Made by a program: the position numbers and the translations under genes
Source of the DNA: Candidatus Brachybacterium merdavium
Lineage (GTDB): Bacteria > Actinomycetota > Actinomycetes > Actinomycetales > Dermabacteraceae
Length of the DNA stretch: 64,000 nt
Assembly (NCBI GenBank): GCA_019118275.1
Contig: DWZH01000007.1
Location: forward strand, 1 to 64,000
Direction: 5' to 3'
Notes under the pieces: model-generated
What the model was told of the DNA's origin: nothing
The model's database searches: none
The model's input: the letters and a program-made list of their open reading frames with translations, nothing else
Part shown: one piece after another, positions 1 to 7,667 of the stretch
How the letters are laid out: the number at the start of each line of letters is the position of its first letter
Numbering within the stretch: the stretch's first letter is position 1

Positions 1-127
1 TCCAAACAAGGCAGGCGAACTAGCATCCGAGACCAGCCCACCAGACCCCTCCATCACACGACACCCCAGGCCATGCACTGGGGACAAGCACCCACCGGGG
101 AGGAAAGACCCCCGCGAACCGCAGCAC

Positions 128-153
128 CGGAACAGGACCCCGGAACAGGACCC
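128..153. repeat. Two tandem 13-bp units
   Basis: The unit cggaacaggaccc occurs twice in direct tandem just downstream of the first gene's stop. I see nothing else recognisable in bases 1-127. Confidence 0.5.
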
Positions 154-170
154 CGGGGCGTGAGCCCCGG
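153..170 (-). terminator. Hairpin after the first minus-strand gene
   Basis: CCGGGGC, a 4-nt loop GTGA and GCCCCGG form a perfect 7-bp stem about 15 nt past the stop codon of the gene ending at 185. There is no U-run. Confidence 0.45.
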
Positions 171-184
171 AACGGCTCGGGCCC

Positions 185-1108
185 TCAGGCCAGGCGCAGC
201 CCGGACTCGTGCCTCACTGCCCGGTCGTGCAGCTCGATGACCTGCTGCTCGACATCGCTCGGGGCGGGCCCGGCGGAGCCGATGAAACGGCAGACCGCGA
301 CGTCTGCGCTGGCGGCGTCGTAATCGGCCACCCACTTCAGCCACTGCTTCGTCCCGACTGCCCGCTGGCCATAGGTGGCGGGGGCGGCCAAGCCCAGGCG
401 CCACGGCTTCGGCGAGAGCCGTGCCCGGTAGGTGTCATGGACGCGGCACAGCAAGGTGTACAGCTCATCGCTGCCCAGATCCGAGAGCAGCGCCTGTGAT
501 TGCGGGCTGCCCGGGTCTGCGCCGGTCCCCGTCACCAGCAGCCGGAAGCCGTTGCGGGTGCGGTAGGTGCGCACCCCCAGGTCGGGATGATCAGCGCAGA
601 ACTGGCCGATCTTCGCCAGGGCCTGACGGTGCTCCTCGCCTCGGCGCCCATGACCGGGCTCACCGCGCAGATCCGGGTCCTCCTCGTTCGCGTCCACGGA
701 ACCCGTGCGGCCCCGTCCGAACAGGCGCCCCAGCAGGCCACCGCTGCCAGCGGAGCTCTGGTCGGCGGGTTCCGTGGGGAGATCGACGTCGGCGATCAGC
801 ATCGCATCGGTGTTCAGAACCGCAGCCCCATACCGGTTGCGGGTGATCGCTGCGATCAGCGCACCCTCGGGGGAGAAGATCTCCTCGAGGAGCTCTTCGG
901 GACGCCGACGGTCCGGATAGTACTCGCCGCGCTCCCGCAGCTTGCGCGGACCTCCGGCTGCGACCAGCGCCGCGAAGCGCTCCCGAGCATCACGCTCGGC
1001 ATCCTCCTGCGAAAGGTCGGAGCTGCCGCTGGCCGAGAGCGGGACCGCGCCTTCGGGGAGAGTCGCGGTCTCGTGATGCAGCGCCCAGTAGCGCGGGAGC
1101 GGTTTCAT
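185..1108 (-). CDS. Conserved protein of unknown function, possibly primase-fold
   Basis: A 307-aa soluble protein with no signal peptide or membrane segment. The middle reads VLNTDAMLIADVDLP and, about 90 residues later, RTYRTRNGFRLLV. The C-terminal half has CRVHDTYRARLSPKPWRLG. I recall a widespread family of uncharacterised bacterial proteins with the same order of blocks (a DxD-type strand, an R-T-x-x-G-F-R-L-L strand, an F/Y-RARL-x-PKPWR block). DxD followed by a basic-glycine strand is reminiscent of archaeo-eukaryotic primase folds, but that is inference. A low-complexity insert rich in G, R and E lies between the blocks. The start is fixed by a TAAGCT box 6 nt upstream, so translation is probably leaderless. 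It is divergent from the serine hydrolase gene. Confidence 0.7.
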   Translation of the reverse strand: MKPLPRYWALHHETATLPEGAVPLSASGSSDLSQEDAERDARERFAALVAAGGPRKLRERGEYYPDRRRPEELLEEIFSPEGALIAAITRNRYGAAVLNTDAMLIADVDLPTEPADQSSAGSGGLLGRLFGRGRTGSVDANEEDPDLRGEPGHGRRGEEHRQALAKIGQFCADHPDLGVRTYRTRNGFRLLVTGTGADPGSPQSQALLSDLGSDELYTLLCRVHDTYRARLSPKPWRLGLAAPATYGQRAVGTKQWLKWVADYDAASADVAVCRFIGSAGPAPSDVEQQVIELHDRAVRHESGLRLA

Positions 1109-1114
1109 GGGAGA

Positions 1115-1120
1115 AGCTTA
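1115..1120 (-). promoter_or_regulatory. -10 box TAAGCT, leaderless promoter
   Basis: TAAGCT lies 6 nt before the ATG at 1108, so transcription should start at or next to the A of the start codon. Confidence 0.55.
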
Positions 1121-1221
1121 ATGCGGGTGGCAGTCAGCGGGAAGGCCCACCCCTGCTCCGGTGACGCCCAGTGAGCGGTGACGCGGTGAGTGGTGACGCC
1201 CGGCGAGCCGGCCCGGACGGC

Positions 1222-1227
1222 TACGGT
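1222..1227 (+). promoter_or_regulatory. -10 box TACGGT, leaderless promoter
   Basis: TACGGT, 6 nt, then ATG at 1234. The same spacing recurs at many genes in the window. Confidence 0.55.
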
Positions 1228-1233
1228 CGCCTC

Positions 1234-2124
1234 ATGAGCATCCCGACCGCTGCTGCGCCGACGCAGCCCACCCTTGCCTACGCCCTGGCCGATGCGAGAG
1301 GGCAGCTGCTCGCCGCCGAGCGGGCCGATCACCCCTTCTATGCCGCCAGCACCATCAAGCTGCACGTGCTGCTGGCGGCGCTGCAGGCGGCCGACGGGAC
1401 CGAGGCCGGCGAGGACGGTCCCGGAGACGAGCCGCTGCTGGATCTCGACCAGAGCGTCCCGGCCACCCGCACCTTCCTCGGGGCCGACGGGAAGCCCTTC
1501 ACTCTCGGCGGCGACCACCTCGATGCGACCCACCCGGCCGAGCGGAGCCCGGTGACCGTGCGAGAGCTGTTGAGGCGGATGATCGACCGCTCCAGCAACG
1601 AGGCCACCGACCACGTGCTCACGTTGATCGGTCTCGAGGCCGTGGCCGAGGCGATCGCGGGACTGGGGCTGTCCGGCACGCGGGTGGAGCGGCTGATCGG
1701 CGACGCGGCGGCGATCGAACGGGACCTGACGAACGAGACCACGCCAGCGGACCTGGTGGCGACGGTGCGGGCGCTGGTCGCTCCGCACACCGGCGAGGGC
1801 CGTGGGGCCGACGGGAGGGGAACGTGGCTATCGCCATCCTCTCGGGAGCTCGCCCGTGAAGCACTCGCCGCCCAGCAGATCCCGATCATCGCCACGGCGC
1901 TGCGGCCGGGGGTGCCGGTCGGCTCCAAATCCGGGTGGGTGGATGGCTACCGGCACGATGTCGCCGTGATCGGCGACCCCGGGGCACCGGCCGGCCAGGG
2001 AAGCGGCGCGGGGCACCAGGAGGCGCGGTACCTGGCCGTGATGACCTCCGGTATGGGCGAGGCGGAGGCCGACGCAGCCATCCGGGAGCGGGTGCGGGCA
2101 CTGCTGCCGCAGCTGGCGGACTGA
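1234..2124 (+). CDS. Class A beta-lactamase-related serine hydrolase
   Basis: A 296-aa protein with the penicillin-recognising fold motifs in class A order: S39-T-I-K42 (nucleophile and general base), S120-S121-N122 in the SDN-loop position, and K-S-G near residue 230. I find no clear class A omega-loop Glu (ExxxN), so true beta-lactamase activity is doubtful; a DD-peptidase- or esterase-like role is as likely. No signal peptide is visible, so it may be cytoplasmic. The open frame continues upstream, but the ATG at 1234 is preferred because a TACGGT box sits 6 nt before it. It converges with the NlpC/P60 gene across a shared terminator. Confidence 0.8.
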   Translation: MSIPTAAAPTQPTLAYALADARGQLLAAERADHPFYAASTIKLHVLLAALQAADGTEAGEDGPGDEPLLDLDQSVPATRTFLGADGKPFTLGGDHLDATHPAERSPVTVRELLRRMIDRSSNEATDHVLTLIGLEAVAEAIAGLGLSGTRVERLIGDAAAIERDLTNETTPADLVATVRALVAPHTGEGRGADGRGTWLSPSSRELAREALAAQQIPIIATALRPGVPVGSKSGWVDGYRHDVAVIGDPGAPAGQGSGAGHQEARYLAVMTSGMGEAEADAAIRERVRALLPQLAD

Positions 2125-2131
2125 GCGGGAA

Positions 2132-2159
2132 GGAGCGGGAGCGGGCTCGCTCCCGCTCC
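2132..2159. terminator. Bidirectional terminator hairpin
   Basis: GGAGCGGGAGCG, loop GGCT, CGCTCCCGCTCC: a perfect 12-bp stem between two convergent genes, 7 nt after one stop and 21 nt after the other. Confidence 0.75.
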
Positions 2160-2180
2160 CGCTCCTGTCGGCCCCGTGGT

Positions 2181-3278
2181 TCAGCTCTCGAGCACGCGCC
2201 GGGCGCCGGCGTACTCCCCGGTGGGGTCGTACTCGGTCAGCGACATGATCTCCACGCTGCGCGAGGCGTTGGGTGCCTGCATGATCAGGTCGTCGCCCAG
2301 GTACAGCGCGACGTGCCGGATCGAGTCACCGCCCGGCTCGGTCGCGAAGAACACCAGGTCCCCGCGACGCAGGTCCTCACGGTCGACCGGGGTGAGGCCG
2401 GAGTGGTTCATCTGGTCCCCGGCGTCGCGGCCCAGGGTGATGCCGTGGTGGTGGAACAAGGTGAAGGTGTAACCGGAGCAGTCGAAGCCCCAGGCGCTCA
2501 CGCCGGCCCACAGGTAGCGCAGCCCCAGGAACCGCTCCCCGGTGGCGATCACATCCTCCACGCTCGGGGTCGGGGCCTCTTCACCGGGGGCGCGGACCAC
2601 CACGTCGCTCGCGGGCAGGTACTGCGGCCGCGAACCCGGCACGGCCACCTTCACGGCACCGTCGGTGCGGCCCAGCACCGGCAGGATCGTGTCGAAGGAG
2701 ACCTCGATCCCGGGATCCTCGCCCGAGGGCGTCCCGCTCAGGCGTGAGCGCAGCGCGGTGACCGTTGCGGTCGAGATGGTCTCGGCCAGCCTCTCGAAGC
2801 GCCGATCGACGACCAGCTGGGCCACGGGCATCCAGCCCGGGTAGCCCCGCTCATCACGTGGGGTGGGCTGATGGGTGACCACGACCTTGGCCCAGTCCCC
2901 GTCGACCTCGTCGACGAGCACACGGGAGCCGAGCACGCCCTGGGTCTCCAGCTTCCCGGTCAGCCACTGCCGGGTCTCGGTGTCCTCCATGTTCGCGTTC
3001 CACGCGTCGAGGTCCACCGGATTGCCCAGCGACGGATCATCGATCCCGGGCCGGTCTAGCTCGGGCTCGACCCACACCGTGGCGGCGCTGACGGCGATCA
3101 GGGCGCTGTGTCCCGGGCGGGGCCCGCGGCCGCCGTGGCCTGCCGGGGCGGTCGCGGCGGCGGGCGCGCTGCCGGCGCCGAGCAGGGCGGCGGCACCGCC
3201 GGCGGCACCGGTCGCGGCCAGTGTGAAGCCGGCGCGGCGCGAGAAACGGGCGGAGGACAGGGGCAGAGTGGGGGACAT
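2181..3278 (-). CDS. Secreted NlpC/P60 peptidoglycan endopeptidase
   Basis: A 365-aa exported protein. The N-terminus has an RR pair followed by a hydrophobic Ala/Gly stretch ending AAAT-AP, a Tat-like signal. Residues about 50-230 form SH3-like beta-rich repeats. The C-terminal NlpC/P60 domain has the catalytic Cys in WGFDCSGY and the His in IRHVALYLGDD. Such enzymes cut gamma-D-Glu-L-diamino acid bonds in murein peptides; the layout resembles YkfC. A GAGGAG ribosome binding site precedes the ATG. It lies downstream of a dipeptide epimerase and a DUF819 membrane protein on the same strand, which fits release and recycling of L-Ala-D-Glu. A 150-bp spacer with degenerate repeats separates it from the epimerase, so it may have its own promoter. 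Confidence 0.9.
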   Translation of the reverse strand: MSPTLPLSSARFSRRAGFTLAATGAAGGAAALLGAGSAPAAATAPAGHGGRGPRPGHSALIAVSAATVWVEPELDRPGIDDPSLGNPVDLDAWNANMEDTETRQWLTGKLETQGVLGSRVLVDEVDGDWAKVVVTHQPTPRDERGYPGWMPVAQLVVDRRFERLAETISTATVTALRSRLSGTPSGEDPGIEVSFDTILPVLGRTDGAVKVAVPGSRPQYLPASDVVVRAPGEEAPTPSVEDVIATGERFLGLRYLWAGVSAWGFDCSGYTFTLFHHHGITLGRDAGDQMNHSGLTPVDREDLRRGDLVFFATEPGGDSIRHVALYLGDDLIMQAPNASRSVEIMSLTEYDPTGEYAGARRVLES

Positions 3279-3296
3279 CAGGATCTCCTCTTGTGT

Positions 3297-3410
3297 CTCG
3301 GTGTCCGGGTGTCTTCGGTTTCTCGGGGTTGGCGGTTCTCGGTGTCTTCGGTTTCTCGGGTGGACGGTTCTCGGTGCCTTGGGTTTATCGATCCTCGGTC
3401 TCTCGGGTTG
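3297..3410. repeat. Degenerate 32-33 bp tandem repeat in an intergenic spacer
   Basis: The core ggtgtcttcggtttctcggg is found exactly at 3308-3327 and 3341-3360, with decayed copies at 3373-3390 and about 3394-3407. The tract is markedly T-rich on the plus strand compared with its surroundings and lies between the epimerase stop and the NlpC/P60 start. Confidence 0.75.
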
Positions 3411-3428
3411 CTGCGTTCGGGGCGGTGG

Positions 3429-4547
3429 TCAGGGCGGGTCGTCCGCGGCGGCGAGGGGCTCGAGTCCGAGGCCCGGCCCGCCGCACAGGCGCAGCCGGCC
3501 GCTCTCGATCGCGTATCCGCCGGCGGGCAGATGCGTGGTGAACCAGTCGGGGGAGTCGAGGTCGATCAGGGTGATGGCGGGGTGGGCGAGCGCCACGTGG
3601 GCCGCGGCCGTCACCGAGATCCGTGGCTCCATCATCGCTCCGACCATGCAGGTCAGTCCCGCGTCGTGGGCGGTATCGGCGATCGCCAGCGCCTCCCGGA
3701 TGCCGCCGGTCTTGGCGAGCTTGATGTTCAGCAGATCCGCCGCTCCGGCCTCGATGATGCGGTGGGCGTCCGCTGCCGTCCACACCGCTTCGTCGGCCAT
3801 GATCGGGGTCGCAACCGCCTCCCGCACCGATGCCAGCCCGGCCAGATCGGCGGCGGCGACCGGCTGCTCGACCAGATCCACCGGCAGGCCGTCGGCCTCG
3901 AAGGCGCTGATGATCGAGACCGCTTCGCGCGGCTGCCAGCCCTGGTTCGCGTCCAGCCGCAGCCGGGCCGACGGCACTGCTTCGAGGACCGCATCCAGGC
4001 GCCTCCGGTCCTCGCCGATGTCCTGGCCCAGCTTGATCTTCAGCACCCGGTAGCCGGCCTCCGCCGCCTGCTGTGCCCGGGTGGCCATCACCGCGGGGTC
4101 CTCGAGGGAGATGGTCATATCGGACTCGAGATGGTCATCGGCGTCGCCGCCCAGCAACTCGACCAGCGCGAGTTCGGCGTCGCGGGCCCAGGCGTCGTGC
4201 AGGGCGACGTCGGCCGCCGCTCGGGCGCTGGAGGCTCCGGGCGCGGCGCCGGCGACCAGGGCGCTGAGCTCGGTGAGGGAGCCGCGGGCCCCGGTCAGCG
4301 CCGTGGTCAGGGGGCCGGTGAGGGTGGTCAGGATGGACTGGGCGTCCTCCCCGGTGACCGCGATGGTCTCGGCCGCCGATCCCTGGCCGACGGCCCCACC
4401 CTCGAGCTCCACCTCGACCACCACGTACTCGACGGCCTCGGTGCGCCGGGCAGAGGTCACGAACGGGCGCAGCAGGCCGGCCCGGTGGCGGTGCGCACGC
4501 ACCGCCACCACGCCCGAGCGGTGCTGTGGATCCAGTGCCGCGCTCAC
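3429..4547 (-). CDS. Dipeptide epimerase (L-Ala-D/L-Glu epimerase type)
   Basis: A 372-aa enolase-superfamily protein of the muconate-lactonising subgroup. The catalytic Lys pair is in VLKIKLG, the metal ligands are in LRLDANQGW, LVEQPV and IMADEAV, and the second catalytic Lys is in LNIKLAKTGG. This order is that of YkfB/YcjG-type dipeptide epimerases, which interconvert L-Ala-D-Glu and L-Ala-L-Glu during murein peptide catabolism. The GTG start overlaps the stop of the DUF819 gene by 4 bp (GTGA), so the two are translationally coupled. The exact dipeptide specificity cannot be read from the sequence. Confidence 0.88.
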   Translation of the reverse strand: MSAALDPQHRSGVVAVRAHRHRAGLLRPFVTSARRTEAVEYVVVEVELEGGAVGQGSAAETIAVTGEDAQSILTTLTGPLTTALTGARGSLTELSALVAGAAPGASSARAAADVALHDAWARDAELALVELLGGDADDHLESDMTISLEDPAVMATRAQQAAEAGYRVLKIKLGQDIGEDRRRLDAVLEAVPSARLRLDANQGWQPREAVSIISAFEADGLPVDLVEQPVAAADLAGLASVREAVATPIMADEAVWTAADAHRIIEAGAADLLNIKLAKTGGIREALAIADTAHDAGLTCMVGAMMEPRISVTAAAHVALAHPAITLIDLDSPDWFTTHLPAGGYAIESGRLRLCGGPGLGLEPLAAADDPP

Positions 4548-5698
4548 AGCATCGACATCACCTGGGCGGCCGCCAGGCCGATCCAGGTGCCCATGAAGGA
4601 ACCGATCAGGGCGTACAGCACACCGACCGGGACCAGCTGACGGTTGAACGCACCGGCCACCACCGGCGCGGAAGCGATCCCGCCGATGTTCGCGGTGGAC
4701 GCCACGGCCAGGGAGAACAGCTCGGTGCGAGAGATCTTCGCGTAGATCACCATGATCACCGCATGGATCCCGAGCACCAGGAAGCCGATCAGCAGGTACA
4801 GGGGTGCCTGGGTGATCGCCGTGAAGTCCGAGCCGGCGGCGATCTGCCCGATCACCAGGAACAGCATCAAGGTGGCGATCTCGGTGGAGCCGGCCACCCT
4901 GCCCAGCGGGGTGTGCGCGGCGATCAGCCCCAGCACGGAGACGATCAGGATGGTCCAGGTGGTGGAGTCGACGGCCTGGCCGTACTCGGGCAGGCCCTCG
5001 CTGACCCAGATCGCCAGGATGGAGACCAGCACGGAGCCGAACAGGACCACCGCCAGGGAGGTGCCGGTGATCGGGTGCTTCTCGTCCTCGAGGTCACCGA
5101 AGTCGCTGGTGTCGAGGTAGGCGGTGCGGGCCTTGGTGAAGCGGTTGAAGCGATCGGAGACCGCGACCGAGGAGAACATCGCCATCAGCCACACCGAGTA
5201 CACCAGGGTGTCGGTGATCAGGGCGTAGCCGAAGATGTTCTCCGGCGCCTGCAGGATGTCCTGGACCGCCACCATGTTGGCGCTCCCGCCGGTCCAGGAG
5301 GCCAGCAATGCGCCCAGGGCCTTCCAGGACTCGTCGTGCAGGGCGGCCTGGAACACGAGGTAGACCAGCAGCATCGCTCCGAACAGGGAGGCGGAGGCGA
5401 CGGCCATGGTCAGCAGCAGCTTGGGGCCCAGGCGGATGATCTTGCGCAGGTCGCAGCCGAACAGGAACAGGAAGATCATCGCCGGGAGGGCGACGTCCTT
5501 GACCGCGGCGATCGGTTCGCGGGTCGCGTCCTCCTCACCGAACACCCCCAGCGAGTTCAGGGTGGCCATGAGCAGGTACATCATCACCATGCCGGGCACG
5601 AAGCGGAAGATCTTCCAGCCGGTGGTGCGTTCGAGGACGATCAGCACCATGGCGATGCCCAGCACGACGCCGAGCATGAGCAGGCCATCTTGGATCAA
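4544..5698 (-). CDS. DUF819 family multi-pass membrane protein
   Basis: A 384-aa, highly hydrophobic protein with about 10-12 membrane segments; it resembles YjcL-like DUF819 proteins. The family has no function known to me. The start is a TTG with a good AAGGAG 5 nt upstream and no in-frame ATG/GTG nearby. Coupling to the dipeptide epimerase (GTGA overlap) and the NlpC/P60 gene behind it suggest uptake of a murein-derived peptide, an inference from context only. A structured RNA element with a U-run ends about 53 nt before the start codon, so expression may be controlled by attenuation. Confidence 0.85.
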   Translation of the reverse strand: MIQDGLLMLGVVLGIAMVLIVLERTTGWKIFRFVPGMVMMYLLMATLNSLGVFGEEDATREPIAAVKDVALPAMIFLFLFGCDLRKIIRLGPKLLLTMAVASASLFGAMLLVYLVFQAALHDESWKALGALLASWTGGSANMVAVQDILQAPENIFGYALITDTLVYSVWLMAMFSSVAVSDRFNRFTKARTAYLDTSDFGDLEDEKHPITGTSLAVVLFGSVLVSILAIWVSEGLPEYGQAVDSTTWTILIVSVLGLIAAHTPLGRVAGSTEIATLMLFLVIGQIAAGSDFTAITQAPLYLLIGFLVLGIHAVIMVIYAKISRTELFSLAVASTANIGGIASAPVVAGAFNRQLVPVGVLYALIGSFMGTWIGLAAAQVMSML

Positions 5699-5751
5699 CG
5701 GGGCTCCTTCACGGAGGGCCGTCCGCCCGGGGTGTCAAAGGTCCGGAGACG

Positions 5752-5854
5752 AAAAAAGTCGGAAGCGCACCGGACGTGCCGCAGCTGCGGCGTGGGCACG
5801 ACGCACCCGCCCGAGTAGGCGATGCGGGGTGTGCCCCGTCCAGACGCTTCCGAC
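5752..5854 (-). ncRNA. Structured three-way-junction RNA or elaborate terminator before the DUF819 gene
   Basis: Read on the minus strand: P1 pairs GTCGGAAGCG with CGCTTCCGAC (5845-5854 / 5758-5767) and continues as CTGGACG / CGTCCGG. Inside are two arms: GGGCAC / GTGCCC capped by a GCAT-CGCC hairpin, and GCCGC-AGCT-GCGGC. Six U residues (5752-5757) follow P1 directly. Two pairs are G-U wobbles on the minus strand and would be A-C mismatches on the plus strand, so the minus strand is the RNA. It lies between the stop of the DUF3870 gene and the DUF819 start. It may be the terminator of the former, or a ligand-responsive leader of the latter. I recognise no known riboswitch class. Confidence 0.65.
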
Positions 5855-5909
5855 GGGATCCGGGACGATGAGGTACCGGGCTGACGGCGAGCGACAGAGG
5901 GTCAGGGAT

Positions 5910-6245
5910 TTATTCAGTTGTCCCGGCGGGACCGTCGATCAGCTCGCGGTACTTCGCGGCGGCGCTGCGCACGGAGGCGGTCAGTGCTCGCTGCGAGGAC
6001 CCGTGGTACCGATCGATGATGGTCTCCACCAGCGCGTCCTCGTCCAGGAGGGATCTGCCTTCGAGCAGCTCGCGCACGAACTCCGCGGTGAGTGCGAGCG
6101 TCACGGTGCAGTCGGCCCGGATGATGACGTGGGTCTCAGTGTCCACGATGAGACCCACGAAGAACAACCCGTACTGAGCCGTGATCGGATTGTTGCTCGG
6201 CGATTTCGCCTCGCCAGTGAGGTAGATCGTGCTGCGTGCGCGCAT
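5910..6245 (-). CDS. DUF3870 domain protein
   Basis: A 111-aa protein. Its middle, GLFFVGLIVDTETHVIIRAD, then CTVTLALTAEFVRELLEG and ETIIDRYHGSSQRAL, matches the DUF3870 pattern as I remember it (a short domain with a conserved Asp/Cys and a terminal RYHG-x-x-Q motif). Function is unknown. The frame is open far upstream, but the ATG at 6245 is chosen because the family homology begins there and a GACTGT box lies 6 nt upstream. It precedes, on the same strand, the structured RNA and the DUF819-epimerase pair, so it may share their substrate. Confidence 0.8.
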   Translation of the reverse strand: MRARSTIYLTGEAKSPSNNPITAQYGLFFVGLIVDTETHVIIRADCTVTLALTAEFVRELLEGRSLLDEDALVETIIDRYHGSSQRALTASVRSAAAKYRELIDGPAGTTE

Positions 6246-6251
6246 ACCTGC

Positions 6252-6257
6252 ACAGTC
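6252..6257 (-). promoter_or_regulatory. -10-like box GACTGT, possible leaderless promoter
   Basis: GACTGT, 6 nt, then ATG at 6245. It has the NANNNT pattern rather than the full TANNNT. Confidence 0.3.
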
Positions 6258-6347
6258 TGCCACCCCGTTCGCTGTTCGGCCCGCTGCTGGGGAGAGATCG
6301 GCAACGACCGCTCGCGGCGCCCCCGCGCGACGGTGTAGAGAAGGAGC

Positions 6348-7625
6348 GTGACCGACGACCCTCAGCATCCCGACCTGCCTCCCGAGACCGAGCCGGAGGC
6401 CGACGCGCCCGCGAACCCTGCGGTGACGGCAGGTGGGCGGCGCGGTGTGGTCGGGGGATTCCTCGCCGTGCTCGCCGTGGTGATCGTGTCGCTGAACCTG
6501 CGGCCCGGAGCGACCTCGCTCGGGCCGCTTCTGACCGATGTGGTCGCAAGCTTCGGCCAGGGCGGGACCGCCTCCGGGTTCCTGACCGCCCTGCCCTGCC
6601 TGGCCTTCGGGGTGCTCGGCGCGGTCGCCGTGCCGCTCTCGCGCCGGATCGGCCTGACCGGCACCGTGGTCGCCTCCTTCGTGCTGGTCACGCTCGGACT
6701 GCTGCTGCGGCCCACAGCCGACACCTTCCTGGCCTTCACCCTGCTGTCGGTGCTGGCCCTGATCGGTCCGGCCCTGGGCAACGTGGTGGTGCCCGCCTGG
6801 ATCAAGCGCCATGGTGGACGCCGCTCGGTGCTGCTGGTGACCACCTACACCACCGTGCTGGCCGTCGGCGGAGCCGCCGGATCGATGCTCGCGGTGCCCC
6901 TGGCGCCCGGCGGGGGAGAGGGATGGCGGGACTCACTGCAGTTCTGGGGCCTGATCGCCGTCGGCGTGGTGGCCGTGTGGGCGATCGTGCTCACCCGCAC
7001 CGGACACGACTTCCCGCCGGAGGGCCCGCAGGGCACCCTGCGCGCCTCCCTGTGGCGCTCACCGACCGCGATCGCCCTGACCGTGATGTTCGCCCTGCAG
7101 TCGACCAACGCCTACACCCAGTTCGGGCTGCTGCCCCAGATCCTCATCGACAGCGGGGTCACCCCTGCCCGGGCCGGTCTGATGGTCGGCACCATCTCCG
7201 GCTGGGGCATCGTCGGCGGGCTGCTGATGCCCACCATCATCGACCGCTCCCGTCGCCTGCCCTGGATCGTGGGCGGGCTGGGCCTGCTGACCGCGAGCGG
7301 CTACGCCGGTCTGCTGCTGGCCCCGGGGCTGAGCCCGCTGCTGTGGACCTCCGTGCTCGGCATCGGCGGGTTCGCCTTCCCCAGCGTCCTCGCCCTGATC
7401 CCGGCCCGCAGCCGCGACCCGCTGATCACCGCTCGCCTGTCGGGCCTGGTGCAGCCGGTCGGCTACCTGCTGGCAGCCATCGGCCCGATCGCCGCCGGTG
7501 CCGTCCTGGAGGCGAAGGGCACCAGCGCGATGCTGGTCCTGATGGGCACCAGCGGTCTGCTGCTGGCGGTGGCGGGCTACCGCGCCGCCCGCCCGCGCAT
7601 GGTCGACGACGAGCTGGTCGTCTGA
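6348..7625 (+). CDS. MFS transporter, CynX/NimT-like
   Basis: A 425-aa protein with a hydrophilic 35-residue N-terminus and 12 predicted membrane helices. SLNLRPGATSLGPLL at the end of helix 1 is the signature I associate with the CynX/NimT (cyanate/2-nitroimidazole) branch of the major facilitator superfamily. The substrate cannot be told. The GTG at 6348 has AAGGAG ending only 1 nt before it, which is unusually close; pairing through GAGAAGG gives 3 nt. A later GTG in the N-terminal tail is possible. It stands divergent from the DUF3870 gene. Confidence 0.85.
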   Translation: MTDDPQHPDLPPETEPEADAPANPAVTAGGRRGVVGGFLAVLAVVIVSLNLRPGATSLGPLLTDVVASFGQGGTASGFLTALPCLAFGVLGAVAVPLSRRIGLTGTVVASFVLVTLGLLLRPTADTFLAFTLLSVLALIGPALGNVVVPAWIKRHGGRRSVLLVTTYTTVLAVGGAAGSMLAVPLAPGGGEGWRDSLQFWGLIAVGVVAVWAIVLTRTGHDFPPEGPQGTLRASLWRSPTAIALTVMFALQSTNAYTQFGLLPQILIDSGVTPARAGLMVGTISGWGIVGGLLMPTIIDRSRRLPWIVGGLGLLTASGYAGLLLAPGLSPLLWTSVLGIGGFAFPSVLALIPARSRDPLITARLSGLVQPVGYLLAAIGPIAAGAVLEAKGTSAMLVLMGTSGLLLAVAGYRAARPRMVDDELVV

Positions 7626-7667
7626 CCCGCACGGAAGGACGCGACTCCGCCGGGAGAGCATGGGAAG

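Noticed and set aside
3108..5818. Two long plus-strand frames opposite the epimerase and DUF819 genes
   Set aside because: Low-complexity products without motifs; the minus-strand genes are certain.
5910..6812. 300-codon version of the DUF3870 gene
   Set aside because: The first 189 codons are antisense to the MFS gene and of low complexity; the homology starts at ATG 6245.
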